Positions 1 through 8,763 are shown, counted from the stretch's first letter. The stretch is DNA of 64,000 bases from Saccharopolyspora sp. NFXS83 (GCF_026241095.1 NZ_JAPFGB010000013.1:128556-192555), one strand, 5' to 3'. The notes: generated from the letters alone by a model not told the origin. Made by a program: numbers and translations.

Positions 1-1
1 C

Positions 2-298
2 GCCGTCGCGGTGATGTCCGGTGGCCGGGTGATCGCCAGCGGCACCCCCGAGGACCTGCGCGGGGAGCACGCCGGGCGGGACGTCGTCGAGTACTACGGC
101 CCGCCGGGCAGGCTCGCCGAAGTCGAGGCGATCGCCCTGGAAGCGGGTCTGACGACGCGTCGCACCGGTCCGGCCGTGTCGGTGCTGCGCGCCGAGAGCA
201 TGTCCGAGGCGACGACCCGGCGGCTCGGCCCCGGCCACCGCCGGGTCAGCAACCTGGAGGACGTGTTCGTCTCGCTCACCGGGGAGGCCGTGGAATGA
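2..298 (+). CDS. ABC transporter ATP-binding protein, C-terminal part (DrrA-like)
   Basis: The gene enters from before the window; the reading frame is open from base 2, so the Walker motifs are not visible. What remains is the tail typical of DrrA/NodI-type ATPases: a D-loop-distal segment reading VAVMSGGRVIASGTPEDL, followed by the DUF4162-like C-terminal domain ending in NLEDVFVSLTGEAVE. The stop overlaps the start of the downstream permease by 4 bases, so the two form one transcription unit. By family this is the nucleotide-binding half of an ABC-2 exporter. The substrate cannot be told from the sequence. Confidence 0.85.
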   Translation, partial: AVAVMSGGRVIASGTPEDLRGEHAGRDVVEYYGPPGRLAEVEAIALEAGLTTRRTGPAVSVLRAESMSEATTRRLGPGHRRVSNLEDVFVSLTGEAVE

Positions 299-1101
299 CG
301 AACGCGCGGGTCGCGGGCCGCGCGCCCGAACGGCTGCGGCGGTTCGAACTGGCCGCGTTCGCCGGGGTGTGGCGGCGGGAGCTGACCCTGTTCCGGCGGT
401 ACTGGCTGTCGAGCACGTTCTCCTCGGTGGTGGAGCCGACGATCTACCTGCTGGCGTTCGGCTTCGGGCTCGGGTCGCTGATCGCCACCATTCGCGGGCT
501 GCCGTACATCGAGTTCCTCGGCACCGGCGTGGTGGCGACCTCGGTGCTGTTCACCAGCGCGTTCGCCGGGATGTTCACCACGTTCGTGCGGCGCAAGTTC
601 CAGCACTCCTACGACGCGATGCTCGCCGCGCCCGTGGACGTGCACGAGCTCGTCGCCGCCGAAGCGCTGTGGATCGCGACCAAGTCGGGCGTGTACGGCT
701 GCGCTCCGCTGTTCGTGGCGATGGTGTTCGGCCTGGATCCGGCGCCGGGCATGCTGCTGGTGCCGCTGATCGGGTTGATCACCGGGCTCGGGTTCGCGCT
801 GTTCGGGATCTGGTGTTCGGCGGTGGTGCCCTCGATCGACTCGTTCAACTACATCGTGAGCGCCGTGATCACGCCGTTGTTCCTGGTGGCGGGCACGTTC
901 TTCCCCGTCGACCAGCTGCCCGGCTGGGCGAGCGCGGTGGCGGCGTTCAACCCGCTCTACCACTGCGTGGAGCTCGTCCGGCACGCCGCTTTCGGCCTGC
1001 GGCCGGGCATCGACCTGCTGCACGTGGGTGCGCTGGCGCTGTTCGCCGGGCTGATGTGGCTGCTCGCCTACACGGCGATGCGCCGCCGCTTGATCGACTG
1101 A
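295..1101 (+). CDS. ABC-2 type transporter permease
   Basis: This 268-residue integral membrane protein starts with an ATGA overlap on the upstream ATPase. A cytoplasmic N-terminus of about 40 residues is followed by about six hydrophobic segments. The region near residues 190-215, with LFLVAGTFFPVDQLPGW and then NPLYHCVELVR, is characteristic of the NodJ/DrrB permease family (ABC-2 membrane). With the preceding ATPase it should form a two-component exporter for a small lipophilic molecule; drug or polyketide export is common for this family. The substrate is inference only. Confidence 0.9.
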   Translation: MTNARVAGRAPERLRRFELAAFAGVWRRELTLFRRYWLSSTFSSVVEPTIYLLAFGFGLGSLIATIRGLPYIEFLGTGVVATSVLFTSAFAGMFTTFVRRKFQHSYDAMLAAPVDVHELVAAEALWIATKSGVYGCAPLFVAMVFGLDPAPGMLLVPLIGLITGLGFALFGIWCSAVVPSIDSFNYIVSAVITPLFLVAGTFFPVDQLPGWASAVAAFNPLYHCVELVRHAAFGLRPGIDLLHVGALALFAGLMWLLAYTAMRRRLID

Positions 1102-1108
1102 GGTGCCC

Positions 1109-1954
1109 TCAGCGCTTGACGCCGACGGCGCCGATGATGCACCGCTGCACCGGGCCGGGTTCGGTGAGCAGGGGACCGTCCGGCCACCAGTCGAGCAGCG
1201 GTACCAGGCCGTCGGCCGAGTTCGGGCCGGACGGCACGAGTTCCAGGCCGGGGAACAGGCGCTCGATCTGCTCCCGCGACCGGAAGTGGTCGGCGTCGAG
1301 GCCGTGGGCCAGCATCGATTCCCGGATCCGCCGCACCGGAGCACCGGCCTCGCCGCCCGGGTCCCAGAAGTGGCTCAGCACCACGTAGGAACCGGCGGGC
1401 AGCGCGTCGACGTAGCGGCGCATGATGCCCGGCAGGTCGAGGTCGTCGGGCTGGTGGTGCATGGTCGCGCTCTGGTACAGGGCGATCGGCCGGGTGAAGT
1501 CGAGGTGTCCGAGGACGACCGGGTGGTCGAGGATCTCGTCCGGTTCGGTGAGGTCGCCCTCGACGTAGCGGGTCAGGTGGTGGTCGTCGAGCAGCACCCG
1601 GCCGTGCGCGGCGGCGGCCGGGTCGTTGTCGACGTAGACCACGTGCGCCGAGCCGTTGATCCGCCGCACCACCTCGTGGGTGTTCTCCGCCGTCGGCAGG
1701 CCCGCGCCGAGGTCGAGGTACTGGGTGATCCCGGCGTGTTCGGCGAGGAACCGGGTGGCCCGGATGTGCCAGGAGCGGTTGACCTTCGCGAGCTCGCTCG
1801 CTTCCGGGGCGACCGCGTTGGCGGCGGCCACCGCGGCGCGGTCGACGTCGAAGTTGTCCTTGCCGCCGAGCGCGAAGTCGTAGCACCTCGCCACGCTCGG
1901 CACGGTGACGTCCACCCGGGGCGGAATCCAGGACTGCTCGTCGGACATCGACAC
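1109..1954 (-). CDS. SAM-dependent methyltransferase, DUF574 (PF04672) family
   Basis: This 281-residue protein belongs to the actinobacteria-specific S-adenosylmethionine methyltransferase group DUF574. Family signatures seen are RCYDFALGGKDNFDVDR near the N-terminus, the SAM-binding glycine loop LDLGAGLPT near residue 85, and an acidic residue at the end of the next strand (VYVDNDPAA). The C-terminal part carries the usual SHFWDPG segment. It converges on the ABC exporter with only a 7-base gap. Substrates of this family are not established. A second paralogue lies at 7555-8427, on the other side of the pxp operon. Confidence 0.88.
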   Translation of the reverse strand: MSMSDEQSWIPPRVDVTVPSVARCYDFALGGKDNFDVDRAAVAAANAVAPEASELAKVNRSWHIRATRFLAEHAGITQYLDLGAGLPTAENTHEVVRRINGSAHVVYVDNDPAAAAHGRVLLDDHHLTRYVEGDLTEPDEILDHPVVLGHLDFTRPIALYQSATMHHQPDDLDLPGIMRRYVDALPAGSYVVLSHFWDPGGEAGAPVRRIRESMLAHGLDADHFRSREQIERLFPGLELVPSGPNSADGLVPLLDWWPDGPLLTEPGPVQRCIIGAVGVKR

Positions 1955-2078
1955 CTCCGGACGGGGACGGCGGTGATGATCTTACCGGAGCGGGGAGTCC
2001 GTTCGGAGCGACCGGTAGCGGACTCCGCAGGCCGGTTGCGGGGCTCGGGTGGCGACGGCGTCCCCGGTCGGAAGGGCT

Positions 2079-2801
2079 TCAGCCTCGGGCGGCGTAGGCC
2101 TCGATGAGGTGGGACTCCGCGTCGGCGAGGTAGCCCTCCAGGTCGGCGGCGGCCGATTCCAGCTCGCCCTCGGCGACCTTGTCGGCGATGGCGCGGTTGC
2201 GCTCCACGTAGGACTCGTAGAAGCCGCGGGTGCGTCGCGGGTCGAGTTCGCCCTTGTCGTCGGTGGACATCACGTGGAACGCCAGGCGCAGCTCCGCCAG
2301 CAGGCCGGCCATCGCGTCGTTGATGCGCGGGCTGTCGGCGAGTCCGACCAGCGCTTCGTGGAAGCGCATGTTCGCGGTGCCGACCTCGCCCCAGTCGCCG
2401 TCCTCGCCGGCCTGTTCGCCAGCGCGCACCGCGCGGGCCACGGCCTGCACCAGGTCGGGCTTGGTGGTGGCGGCGTTGCGCACGGCGCCCACTTCGATGA
2501 TCCGCCGCAGCCGGTAGAGGTCGGTCACGTCGGCGCTGGTGGGTTTGCGCACCGAGACGCCCTTGTGCATCTCGTGCACCAGCAGGCGCTCGTGCCCGAG
2601 CAGCCGGAACGCTTCGCGCAGGGTGTTGCGGGAGACGCCGAGCGCGTCCTTCGCGCTGACCTCGGAGAGCTGGGTCCCGGGTGGCAGCTCGCCCTGGATG
2701 ATGCGCTGCCGCAGCAGGTCGGTGACCCGCTCGACGGTGCTGGTCCGTTCGAGCAGGGACCGGTCCGCTGCCAACCGGTCGACCCACTGCGCGCTGGTCA
2801 T
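2079..2801 (-). CDS. GntR-family transcriptional regulator (FadR/FCD subfamily)
   Basis: The chosen ATG at 2801 gives 240 residues beginning MTSAQWVDRLAADRSLLE. A longer open frame upstream exists but lacks domain support. Residues about 20-90 form the winged helix-turn-helix (QRIIQGELPPGTQLSE, then LGVSRNTLREAFRLLGHE). The rest is the all-helical FCD ligand-binding domain, with conserved LRRIIEVGAVRNAA and the metal/ligand-type residues NMRFHEALV. It is transcribed divergently from the Nramp-pxpABC operon. By family and position it is the likely 5-oxoproline-responsive repressor of that operon. Two candidate operators lie in the shared promoter region. Confidence 0.88.
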   Translation of the reverse strand: MTSAQWVDRLAADRSLLERTSTVERVTDLLRQRIIQGELPPGTQLSEVSAKDALGVSRNTLREAFRLLGHERLLVHEMHKGVSVRKPTSADVTDLYRLRRIIEVGAVRNAATTKPDLVQAVARAVRAGEQAGEDGDWGEVGTANMRFHEALVGLADSPRINDAMAGLLAELRLAFHVMSTDDKGELDPRRTRGFYESYVERNRAIADKVAEGELESAAADLEGYLADAESHLIEAYAARG

Positions 2802-2864
2802 GCCTCTCCCAAGGACTGGAGTGATCGGAAACCAAAGTGTAACCAGCCCTCCGGGATTGTGGGC

Positions 2865-2942
2865 GTGTCCGACAATCGGCCGATTTTCGCAGCTGGGGAG
2901 CCTGCGAGGTGCATGGGTGGATTGTTGAACGATCGAACGCCC
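2865..2942. promoter_or_regulatory. Divergent promoter region with candidate GntR/FadR operators
   Basis: The 310-base gap 2802-3111 separates the regulator from the Nramp gene. TTGTTGAACGA at 2932-2942 matches the FadR-subfamily operator consensus TnGTnnnACnA at every fixed position. GTGTCCGACAA at 2865-2875 matches except the first base. The two are 67 bases apart. No clear -10/-35 pair was assigned. An ATG at 2961 with a good ribosome site (AAGGGGA) opens a frame that runs out of step into the transporter, and is not believed to be a gene. Confidence 0.4.
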
Positions 2943-3111
2943 TACAAGGGGATCGTTGATATGTCGGAACAGACTATTGAACCCTCGCTGAACGACCCCT
3001 ATCGTGACGACACCGCCGAGCACGGCGGGTGCGACCACTGGGAAACCCCAGCGCACGACCACGGGTGGCGAGCCGCGTCCGAGGCTCGACCCGGAGGCCG
3101 GAAGGACACGC

Positions 3112-4320
3112 ATGAGCGGCACCAGCACGAAGACCGGCGCCCACCGCGGCGCGCTGATCGGAGCCGTCTTCCTGATGGCCACCAGCGCCATCGGGCCCGG
3201 CTTCATCACCCAGACCACCGACTTCACCATGCGGCTCGGCGCGGCGTTCGCCTTCGTCATCGTGCTGTCCGTGCTGATCGACATCGCCGTGCAGCTCAAC
3301 GTGTGGCGCATCATCGGCGTCTCCGGGATGCGCGCCCAGGACCTCGGCAACAAGGTGCTGCCCGGCCTCGGCTACGCGATGGCCGCCCTCGTCGTGTTCG
3401 GCGGGCTCGTGTTCAACGTGGCCAACGTGTCCGGCACCTCGCTCGGCCTGGACGCCATGGTCGGGCTGGACGCCAAGATCGGCGGCACCCTGTCCGCGCT
3501 GCTGGCCATCGTGATCTTCCTGAGCAAGCGCGCGGGCGTGGCGATGGACCGCATCGTGGTCGTGCTGGGCGTGCTCATGATCGGGCTCACCACCTACGTC
3601 GCCATCGTGTCCGACCCGCCGGTCGGGGAGGCGATGCGGCAGGCCGTGCTGCCCGACCAGGTCGACTTCCTCGCCGTCACCACGCTCATCGGCGGCACCG
3701 TCGGCGGCTACATCACCTACGCGGGCGCGCACCGGCTGGTCGACGCCGGCGTCACCGGGCCGGAGCGGATCGTCGAAGTCAGCCGCAGCTCGGTGCTGTC
3801 GCTGCTGGTCACCGGCGTGATGCGGGCCGTGCTGTTCCTCGCGGTGCTCGGGGTGGTCGCGGCGGGCGCCACGCTCGGCTCCGCCAACCCCACCGCGGAG
3901 GCGTTCGGCCACGCCGCCGGGGACATCGGCGTCCGGCTGTTCGGGCTGATCATGTGGGCCGCGGCGATCACCTCGGTCGTCGGTGCCGCCTACACCTCGG
4001 TGTCGTTCCTGGTGACGTTCTCGGCAGGCTTGGAGCGGGCCCGGACATGGCTGGTCGTCGGGTTCATCGCGGTGTCCACCGCCGTGTTCCTCGTGCTGGA
4101 CCAGGCGCCGACGACGCTGCTGGTGATGGCGGGCGCGCTCAACGGGCTGATCCTGCCCGTCGGTTTCGGCGTGCTGCTGTGGGTGGCGGCGCGGCGCAGT
4201 GATCTGCTGGGCGGGTACCGCTACCCGCGCTGGCTGCTGGTGATCGGCGTGCTCGCCTGGCTGCTGTCGCTGTACTTCGGGGTGAACTCGCTGAGCGGCA
4301 TCGCGCAGCTGTGGCAGTGA
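3112..4320 (+). CDS. Nramp-fold membrane transporter lacking the canonical metal-binding motifs
   Basis: A start at ATG 3112, preceded by GGAAGG, gives 402 residues with about eleven hydrophobic segments. The protein belongs to the NRAMP superfamily by overall layout. TM1, which normally carries DPGN, reads GPGF at residues 28-31. The TM6 segment that normally carries A/C-x-x-MPH reads GGYITYAGAHR. The usual metal ligands Asp, Asn and Met are therefore missing. It lies 25 bases upstream of pxpA, in the same direction and apparently in the same operon. Its likely role is uptake of 5-oxoproline or a related compound rather than Mn/Fe; this is inference from context. Confidence 0.8.
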   Translation: MSGTSTKTGAHRGALIGAVFLMATSAIGPGFITQTTDFTMRLGAAFAFVIVLSVLIDIAVQLNVWRIIGVSGMRAQDLGNKVLPGLGYAMAALVVFGGLVFNVANVSGTSLGLDAMVGLDAKIGGTLSALLAIVIFLSKRAGVAMDRIVVVLGVLMIGLTTYVAIVSDPPVGEAMRQAVLPDQVDFLAVTTLIGGTVGGYITYAGAHRLVDAGVTGPERIVEVSRSSVLSLLVTGVMRAVLFLAVLGVVAAGATLGSANPTAEAFGHAAGDIGVRLFGLIMWAAAITSVVGAAYTSVSFLVTFSAGLERARTWLVVGFIAVSTAVFLVLDQAPTTLLVMAGALNGLILPVGFGVLLWVAARRSDLLGGYRYPRWLLVIGVLAWLLSLYFGVNSLSGIAQLWQ

Positions 4321-4345
4321 CCGGCGGGGCAGGAACGGAGGGGAC

Positions 4346-5116
4346 ATGCGGATCGACCTGAACTCGGATCTCGCCGAAGGCTTCGGCCGGTGGGAGCTCG
4401 GCGATGACAGCGCACTGCTGGGCGTGGTGACCAGCGCGAACGTGGCGTGCGGCTTCCACGCGGGCGACCCCGGCGTGATCCGCCGGGCCTGCACGGAGGC
4501 GGCGGCGCGGTCGGTCGCGGTGGGCGCCCAGGTCGGCTACCGGGACCTCGCCGGATTCGGCCGCAGGTTCATCGACGTGCCGCCGCGCGAACTCACCGAC
4601 GAGGTGCTGTACCAGCTGGCCGCGCTCGACGGCATCGCCCGCGTCGAGGGCACCGCGGTGACCTACGTGAAACCGCACGGCGCGCTCTACAACGCGATCG
4701 TGCGCGACGAGTCGCAGGCCGCGGCCGTGGTCGAAGCGGTGAGCTCCTACGACCCGGCGCTCGCGGTGCTCGGCCTGCCCGGCTCGACGTGGCTCGCGCA
4801 GGCGGCCGACGCGGGCCTGCGGGTGTTCCGGGAGGCGTTCGCCGACCGCGCCTACACCCCGGAGGCGACCCTGGTGTCCCGCCGCGAACCCGGCGCCGTG
4901 CTGCACGACCCGGAGCTGATCGCGCGGCGGTGCCTTCGCATCGCCCGCGGCGAGCCGATCGAGGCCGTCGACGGCACCGAGATCGCGGTGTCCGCGGAGT
5001 CGATCTGCGTGCACGGCGACAGCCCCGGAGCCGTGCGGATCGCCGAAACCGTGCGGGACCGGTTGCGGGCCGACGGCGTCGAGCTCGCCCCGTTCGCGCC
5101 GGACCGGTCGAGGTGA
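4346..5116 (+). CDS. pxpA: 5-oxoprolinase subunit PxpA (LamB/YcsF family)
   Basis: The 256 residues begin MRIDLNSDLAEGFGRWELGDD, a LamB/YcsF hallmark. They continue with SANVACGFHAGDP, VGAQVGYRDLAGFGRR, YVKPHGALYN and SICVHGDSPGAV, all conserved blocks that build the TIM-like barrel and metal/substrate pocket. The start is preceded by GGAGGGG. With PxpB and PxpC it forms the prokaryotic 5-oxoprolinase, which hydrolyses 5-oxo-L-proline to L-glutamate using ATP in the cytoplasm. The stop overlaps the pxpB start. Confidence 0.96.
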   Translation: MRIDLNSDLAEGFGRWELGDDSALLGVVTSANVACGFHAGDPGVIRRACTEAAARSVAVGAQVGYRDLAGFGRRFIDVPPRELTDEVLYQLAALDGIARVEGTAVTYVKPHGALYNAIVRDESQAAAVVEAVSSYDPALAVLGLPGSTWLAQAADAGLRVFREAFADRAYTPEATLVSRREPGAVLHDPELIARRCLRIARGEPIEAVDGTEIAVSAESICVHGDSPGAVRIAETVRDRLRADGVELAPFAPDRSR

Positions 5117-5733
5117 GCGAGGTGCGGGTGCTGCGCTGCGCCGATTCGGCGCTGCTCGTGGAGCTGGCCGACCTGCACGCGGTGCAGGCGCTGCACGGCG
5201 AGCTGCGGGAATCCACCCCGGACGGCGTGCTCGACCTGGTGCCCGCGGCCCGCACGCTGATGCTGCGGCTGGACCCGGACCGCGCGGACCCGGCGGCCGT
5301 CGAACGGGCGGTGCGCGAGGTCCGCGTCGGCGAGCGGCGCCGCGACGACGGCGGGCTGCTGCGGGTACCGGTGGTCTACGACGGCGCGGACCTCGCGGAG
5401 GTCGCGAAGCTGACGGGGCTCACCGAGCGGGAGGTCGTGCACGAGCACACCGAGCACCCGTGGACGGTCGCCTTCGGCGGGTTCGCCCCCGGCTTCGGCT
5501 ACCTCACCGGTGGCTCGCCGAAGCTGGCCGTGCCGCGGCGGGGCGAGTCGCGGACTCGCGTGCCCGCGGGTGCGGTGGGGCTGGCCGGGGAGTTCAGCGG
5601 CGTCTACCCGCGGGAGTCGCCGGGCGGCTGGCAGCTCATCGGCCGCACCGACTTGGAGATCTGGCGCACCGACCGGGAGCCGCCCGCGCTGCTGCGGCCC
5701 GGTGTGCGCGTCCGGTTCGAGGAAGTCTCATGA
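5113..5733 (+). CDS. pxpB: 5-oxoprolinase subunit PxpB (KipI / allophanate hydrolase subunit 1 family)
   Basis: This 206-residue protein has the KipI-type signatures PWTVAFGGFAPGFGYLTGG, VPRRGESRTRVPAGAVGLAG and GVYPRESPGGWQLIGRT. The GTG at 5113 overlaps the pxpA stop in a GTGA. A GTG at 5122 is an alternative with a better placed GAGG (5110-5113) and would start VRVLRCADSALL, closer to typical PxpB starts. The protein works with PxpC in ATP-dependent activation of 5-oxoproline. It overlaps pxpC by 4 bases. Confidence 0.95.
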   Translation: MSEVRVLRCADSALLVELADLHAVQALHGELRESTPDGVLDLVPAARTLMLRLDPDRADPAAVERAVREVRVGERRRDDGGLLRVPVVYDGADLAEVAKLTGLTEREVVHEHTEHPWTVAFGGFAPGFGYLTGGSPKLAVPRRGESRTRVPAGAVGLAGEFSGVYPRESPGGWQLIGRTDLEIWRTDREPPALLRPGVRVRFEEVS

Positions 5734-6605
5734 TCGAGATCGTGGAGCCCGGTCCGCTGGCGACCGTGCAGGACCTGGGCCGGACCGGGCACGCGGGCAT
5801 CGGGGTCGGTGTTTCCGGCGCCGCCGATCGGGGCTCGCTGCGGCTGGCGAACCGCCTCGTCGGCAACGCGGAGGGCGCGGCGGCGATCGAGACCACGTTC
5901 GGCGGGCTGCTGCTGCGGCCCGACCGGGACGTGGCGGTGGCGGTGACCGGTGCCGATTCCCAGCTGACCGTGGACGGCAGGGCGGAACCGGTGAACACCG
6001 TGCTGCGGGTCCGCGCCGGAGCGTCGCTGCGGATCGGCGTGCCGACGCGCGGCCTGCGCGGGTACGTGGCGGTGCGCGGCGGGATCGAGGTGGAGCCGGT
6101 GCTCGGCTCCCGCGCCACCGACGTGCTCTCCGGCCTGGGGCCGCCGCGGCTCGCCGCGGGCACCCGGCTGCCGGTCGGCCCGCCGCCCGCCGATTTCCCG
6201 GTCGTCGACCAGGCTCCGGTCCGCTCCGCGCGCGACGGCGATCTGGAGCTGTCGGTCGTGCTGGGGCCGCGCGCGGACTGGTTCACCGAGCACGCCGTCA
6301 GCACGCTGCTGGGGGAGGCGTTCGTGGCCAGCGCCGACCTCAACCGGGTGGGCATGCGCCTGGACGGGCCCGAACTGCCGCGGTCGCGCACCGAGGAACT
6401 GCCCAGCGAAGGCATGGCGCTCGGCTCCTTGCAGGTCCCGCCGTCGGGGCGGCCGACGCTGTTCCTCGCCGACCACCCCGTCACCGGCGGGTACCCGGTG
6501 ATCGCGGTGGTGGTCGCCGCCGACGTGGACCGGGCCGCCCAGGCCCGTCCCGGGCAGCGCGTGCGATTTCGTCAAGTGACAGCAGGACTTCCAACGAAGA
6601 GGTGA
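5730..6605 (+). CDS. pxpC: 5-oxoprolinase subunit PxpC (KipA / biotin-dependent carboxyltransferase-like family)
   Basis: The ATG at 5730 overlaps the pxpB stop in ATGA and gives 291 residues. Typical KipA blocks are seen: [31 protein letters not shown] at the N-terminus, [38 protein letters not shown] in the middle, and [31 protein letters not shown] near the end. It partners with PxpB in the 5-oxoprolinase complex. The downstream hydro-lyase gene begins 4 bases after the stop, so it is probably co-transcribed. Confidence 0.95.
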   Translation: MIEIVEPGPLATVQDLGRTGHAGIGVGVSGAADRGSLRLANRLVGNAEGAAAIETTFGGLLLRPDRDVAVAVTGADSQLTVDGRAEPVNTVLRVRAGASLRIGVPTRGLRGYVAVRGGIEVEPVLGSRATDVLSGLGPPRLAAGTRLPVGPPPADFPVVDQAPVRSARDGDLELSVVLGPRADWFTEHAVSTLLGEAFVASADLNRVGMRLDGPELPRSRTEELPSEGMALGSLQVPPSGRPTLFLADHPVTGGYPVIAVVVAADVDRAAQARPGQRVRFRQVTAGLPTKR

Positions 6606-6609
6606 GCGG

Positions 6610-7389
6610 ATGCAGCCCGCGACGATGACACCCGAGCAGGCCAGGGCCGCGTTCCGCGCGGGGCTCCGGACGCCGACCGCGGGCTACAGCTCGGGGTGGA
6701 CGCAGGCGAACCTGCTGACGCTGCCGCGCGCGGACGCCTACGACTTCCTGCTGTTCGCGCAGCGCAACCCGCGCTCCTGCCCGGTGCTGGACGTGACCGA
6801 ACCGGGCGAGACGGCGGCGTCGATCTTCGCCGGGGATCTGCGCACCGACCTGCCCGCTTACCGGATCTACCGGGACGGCGAGCTCGTCGAGGAGTGCGGC
6901 GAGGTCACCGGCCTCTGGCGGGACGACCTGGTGTCGTTCCTCATCGGCTGCAGCTTCACCTTCGAGGCCGCGCTGCTCGAAGCGGGTGTTCCGGTGCGGC
7001 ACATCGAGCAGGGCGTCAACGTGCCCATGTACCGGACGAACCGCGAATGCCGCCCGGCGGGCGCGCTGGCCGGGCCGCTGGTCGTGTCGATGCGCCCGAT
7101 GCCCGCCGACCAAGTGGCCACCGCGGTGCGGGTGACCTCCCGCTACCCCGCGGTGCACGGCGCACCGGTGCACATCGGGTCGCCCGCCGAACTCGGGGTG
7201 CGGGACCTGGACGCACCGGATTTCGGGGAACCGGTGCCGATCCGGCCGGGGGAGGTCCCGGTGTTCTGGGCGTGCGGGGTGACCCCGCAGGCGGCGGTCA
7301 TGCGGTCCCGGCCGGCGCTCGCGATCGGGCACGCCCCCGGCCACATGGCCGTCACCGACGCGCGCGACAGCGACCACCTGGTGCCGTGA
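6610..7389 (+). CDS. Putative hydro-lyase of the YcsI / D-glutamate cyclase family (PF07286)
   Basis: A 259-residue cytoplasmic protein. Conserved family segments are [76 protein letters not shown] and the C-terminal WACGVTPQ with IGHAPGHM. Bacterial YcsI proteins commonly neighbour pxpABC. The related D-glutamate cyclase domain interconverts D-glutamate and 5-oxo-D-proline, which fits this operon as a feeder for 5-oxoprolinase; that role is inference. The start ATG has GAAGAGGTGAG just upstream. A strong hairpin begins directly after the stop, so this is the last gene of the unit. Confidence 0.88.
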   Translation: MQPATMTPEQARAAFRAGLRTPTAGYSSGWTQANLLTLPRADAYDFLLFAQRNPRSCPVLDVTEPGETAASIFAGDLRTDLPAYRIYRDGELVEECGEVTGLWRDDLVSFLIGCSFTFEAALLEAGVPVRHIEQGVNVPMYRTNRECRPAGALAGPLVVSMRPMPADQVATAVRVTSRYPAVHGAPVHIGSPAELGVRDLDAPDFGEPVPIRPGEVPVFWACGVTPQAAVMRSRPALAIGHAPGHMAVTDARDSDHLVP

Positions 7390-7415
7390 CCCCCGCCCGA
7401 GGAGAGGGGCGGGGG
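7390..7415 (+). terminator. Hairpin terminator of the pxp operon
   Basis: CCCCCGCCC (7390-7398) pairs perfectly with GGGCGGGGG (7407-7415) around an 8-base loop, starting immediately after the hydro-lyase stop codon. There is no U-tract, as is usual for actinobacterial hairpin terminators. Confidence 0.6.
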
Positions 7416-7554
7416 AGCACCGGGCCGTGCAACGCGCCCGACCGCGCCGTCTGTTCCCGAGGTGCGGAGTGACCCGCCGCACCTGTGCCGATCACCTGTC
7501 GAGGCGGGCCCCGACGATCTAGGCTGGGGGAATTCGCGAACCTGGGGGTGTGCG

Positions 7555-8427
7555 ATGGGAACTTCGTCCGACACGGACGGGCGACGACGGCTGGCGGGCC
7601 TGGGGCAGCCGGAGCAGCCCTCGATGGCGCGCGTCTTCGACTACCTGCTGGGCGGGACGAGCCACTTCGAGCTCGACCGCAGGCTCGCCGAGGACTTGAG
7701 ACCGGTGCTGCCGAACATCGCCGAGCACATCCAGGTCATCCACGCGTTCCTGAGCCGCGCGGTGCGCTACCTCGCCGAACGCGGCATCGACCAGTTCCTC
7801 GACCTGGGAACGGGGCTGCCCACGGTCGGCGATGTGCACGGCACCGCGCAGCGGGTGGATCCGGCGGCGAAGATCGCCTACGTCGACGCCGACCCGTTCA
7901 CGGTGCGGCTGGCCGAGGCGCAGCTGCACGGGGTGCGCGGGGTGACGGTCACCGAGGCCGACCTGTGCGAACCGGCCAGCGTGCTGACCGCGCCGGGCGT
8001 GACCGGGCTGCTGGACTTCACTCGCCCGGTCGCGGTGCTGGCGATGGCGGCGCTGCCGTTCATCACCGAGGACGACGAGCTGTCCGGTGTGGTCGCGGCG
8101 TACCGGGACGCGTGCTCGGTGGGCAGCGCGCTGGTCTGCTCGCACCTGTCGACGGTCACCGCCACGGCGGAGCAGGTTTGCAGGTTCGGCGATGTGGCGG
8201 AGCGGATCGGGCGGCGGCCGATCTGGCGCTCGCCCGACGACTTCCGCAGCGTGTTCAACGGGTACGAACTGGCCGATCCGGGGCTGTTGCGGACGGCGCT
8301 GTGGCGCCCGGAACTGGGTGAGCCGCCCGTCGGAGAGCACGAGCCGCTCGAGGTGGACACCTGTTCGGCGGTGGGAATGCTGGTGTCCCGCCCTGTTCCG
8401 ACCGCATTGCGCCTCGTCTCTCGCTGA
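7555..8427 (+). CDS. SAM-dependent methyltransferase, DUF574 (PF04672) family
   Basis: The ATG at 7555 is preceded by GGGGGTG and gives 290 residues. Family signatures are MARVFDYLLGGTSHFELDR, the SAM loop LDLGTGLPTVGDVH near residue 83, the acidic IAYVDADPF, and LLDFTRPVAVLAMAAL. It is a paralogue of the protein at 1109-1954. A TAGGCT at about 7520 could be a -10 box. The substrate is unknown. It is not obviously part of the pxp operon because a terminator and about 140 bases separate them. Confidence 0.88.
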   Translation: MGTSSDTDGRRRLAGLGQPEQPSMARVFDYLLGGTSHFELDRRLAEDLRPVLPNIAEHIQVIHAFLSRAVRYLAERGIDQFLDLGTGLPTVGDVHGTAQRVDPAAKIAYVDADPFTVRLAEAQLHGVRGVTVTEADLCEPASVLTAPGVTGLLDFTRPVAVLAMAALPFITEDDELSGVVAAYRDACSVGSALVCSHLSTVTATAEQVCRFGDVAERIGRRPIWRSPDDFRSVFNGYELADPGLLRTALWRPELGEPPVGEHEPLEVDTCSAVGMLVSRPVPTALRLVSR

Positions 8428-8606
8428 GGCGGTGCCGCTCTCCGGGGGTGGCGCCTCCGAGGTGGTGAAACTACTGGTGAGGGGCCTGTTCGTCCCGCTC
8501 GGAAATGCCGGTCGAGGAATTCGGAACAATAATTTGCGGCGCGCCGAAAAAATTGTTTGGCCGAGTGGTCGGCGCGAATTCGCGTTCTCGATTCGGGGTT
8601 GACCGC

Positions 8607-8634
8607 TTGATTGTTCCGGTATGGCGGGTAATCT
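8607..8634 (+). promoter_or_regulatory. Sigma-70-type promoter of the riboswitch-GDT1 transcript
   Basis: TTGATT (8607-8612) and TAATCT (8629-8634), separated by 16 bases, give a good vegetative promoter. Transcription would start near 8641, just ahead of the first riboswitch stem. The preceding gap (8428-8606) is relatively AT-rich and also holds an imperfect inverted repeat around 8528-8562. Confidence 0.55.
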
Positions 8635-8642
8635 ATTCAGCA

Positions 8643-8763
8643 GAAGGGGAGTAGCCCTCAATTCGCGATCGACATGCTGGCGGCAATGACGCGCGCCCGG
8701 TCGCGGAGCCTCTCGATGCGCAGGCGGGCGAGACCTTCGATCCGAGACACATCGGATCGGAGG
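8643..8763 (+). promoter_or_regulatory. yybP-ykoY (Mn2+) riboswitch with a competing hairpin
   Basis: The two conserved loops of the yybP-ykoY aptamer are both present: GGGGAGTAGC (from 8646) and GCGAGACCTT (8728-8737). The closing stem pairs GAAGG (8643-8647) with CCTTC (8734-8738). Immediately downstream, 8734-8745 can instead pair with 8752-8763 over 12 positions (one G-T pair), which would break the closing stem. That gives a plausible switch between aptamer and alternative hairpin. The family senses Mn2+ and controls Mn2+ exporters; the next gene is a GDT1-family exporter. Lengths and folds were judged by eye. Confidence 0.85.

Noticed and set aside
94-1344. Long minus-strand frame across the ABC permease
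   Set aside because: Composition (R, G, A, P, H-rich) is that of an antisense shadow in high-GC DNA; the plus-strand permease has clear family motifs.
2961-4202. ATG at 2961 with a good ribosome site, opening a long frame over the Nramp gene
   Set aside because: The product has no recognisable domain and lies out of frame across a gene with clear membrane-protein sequence.
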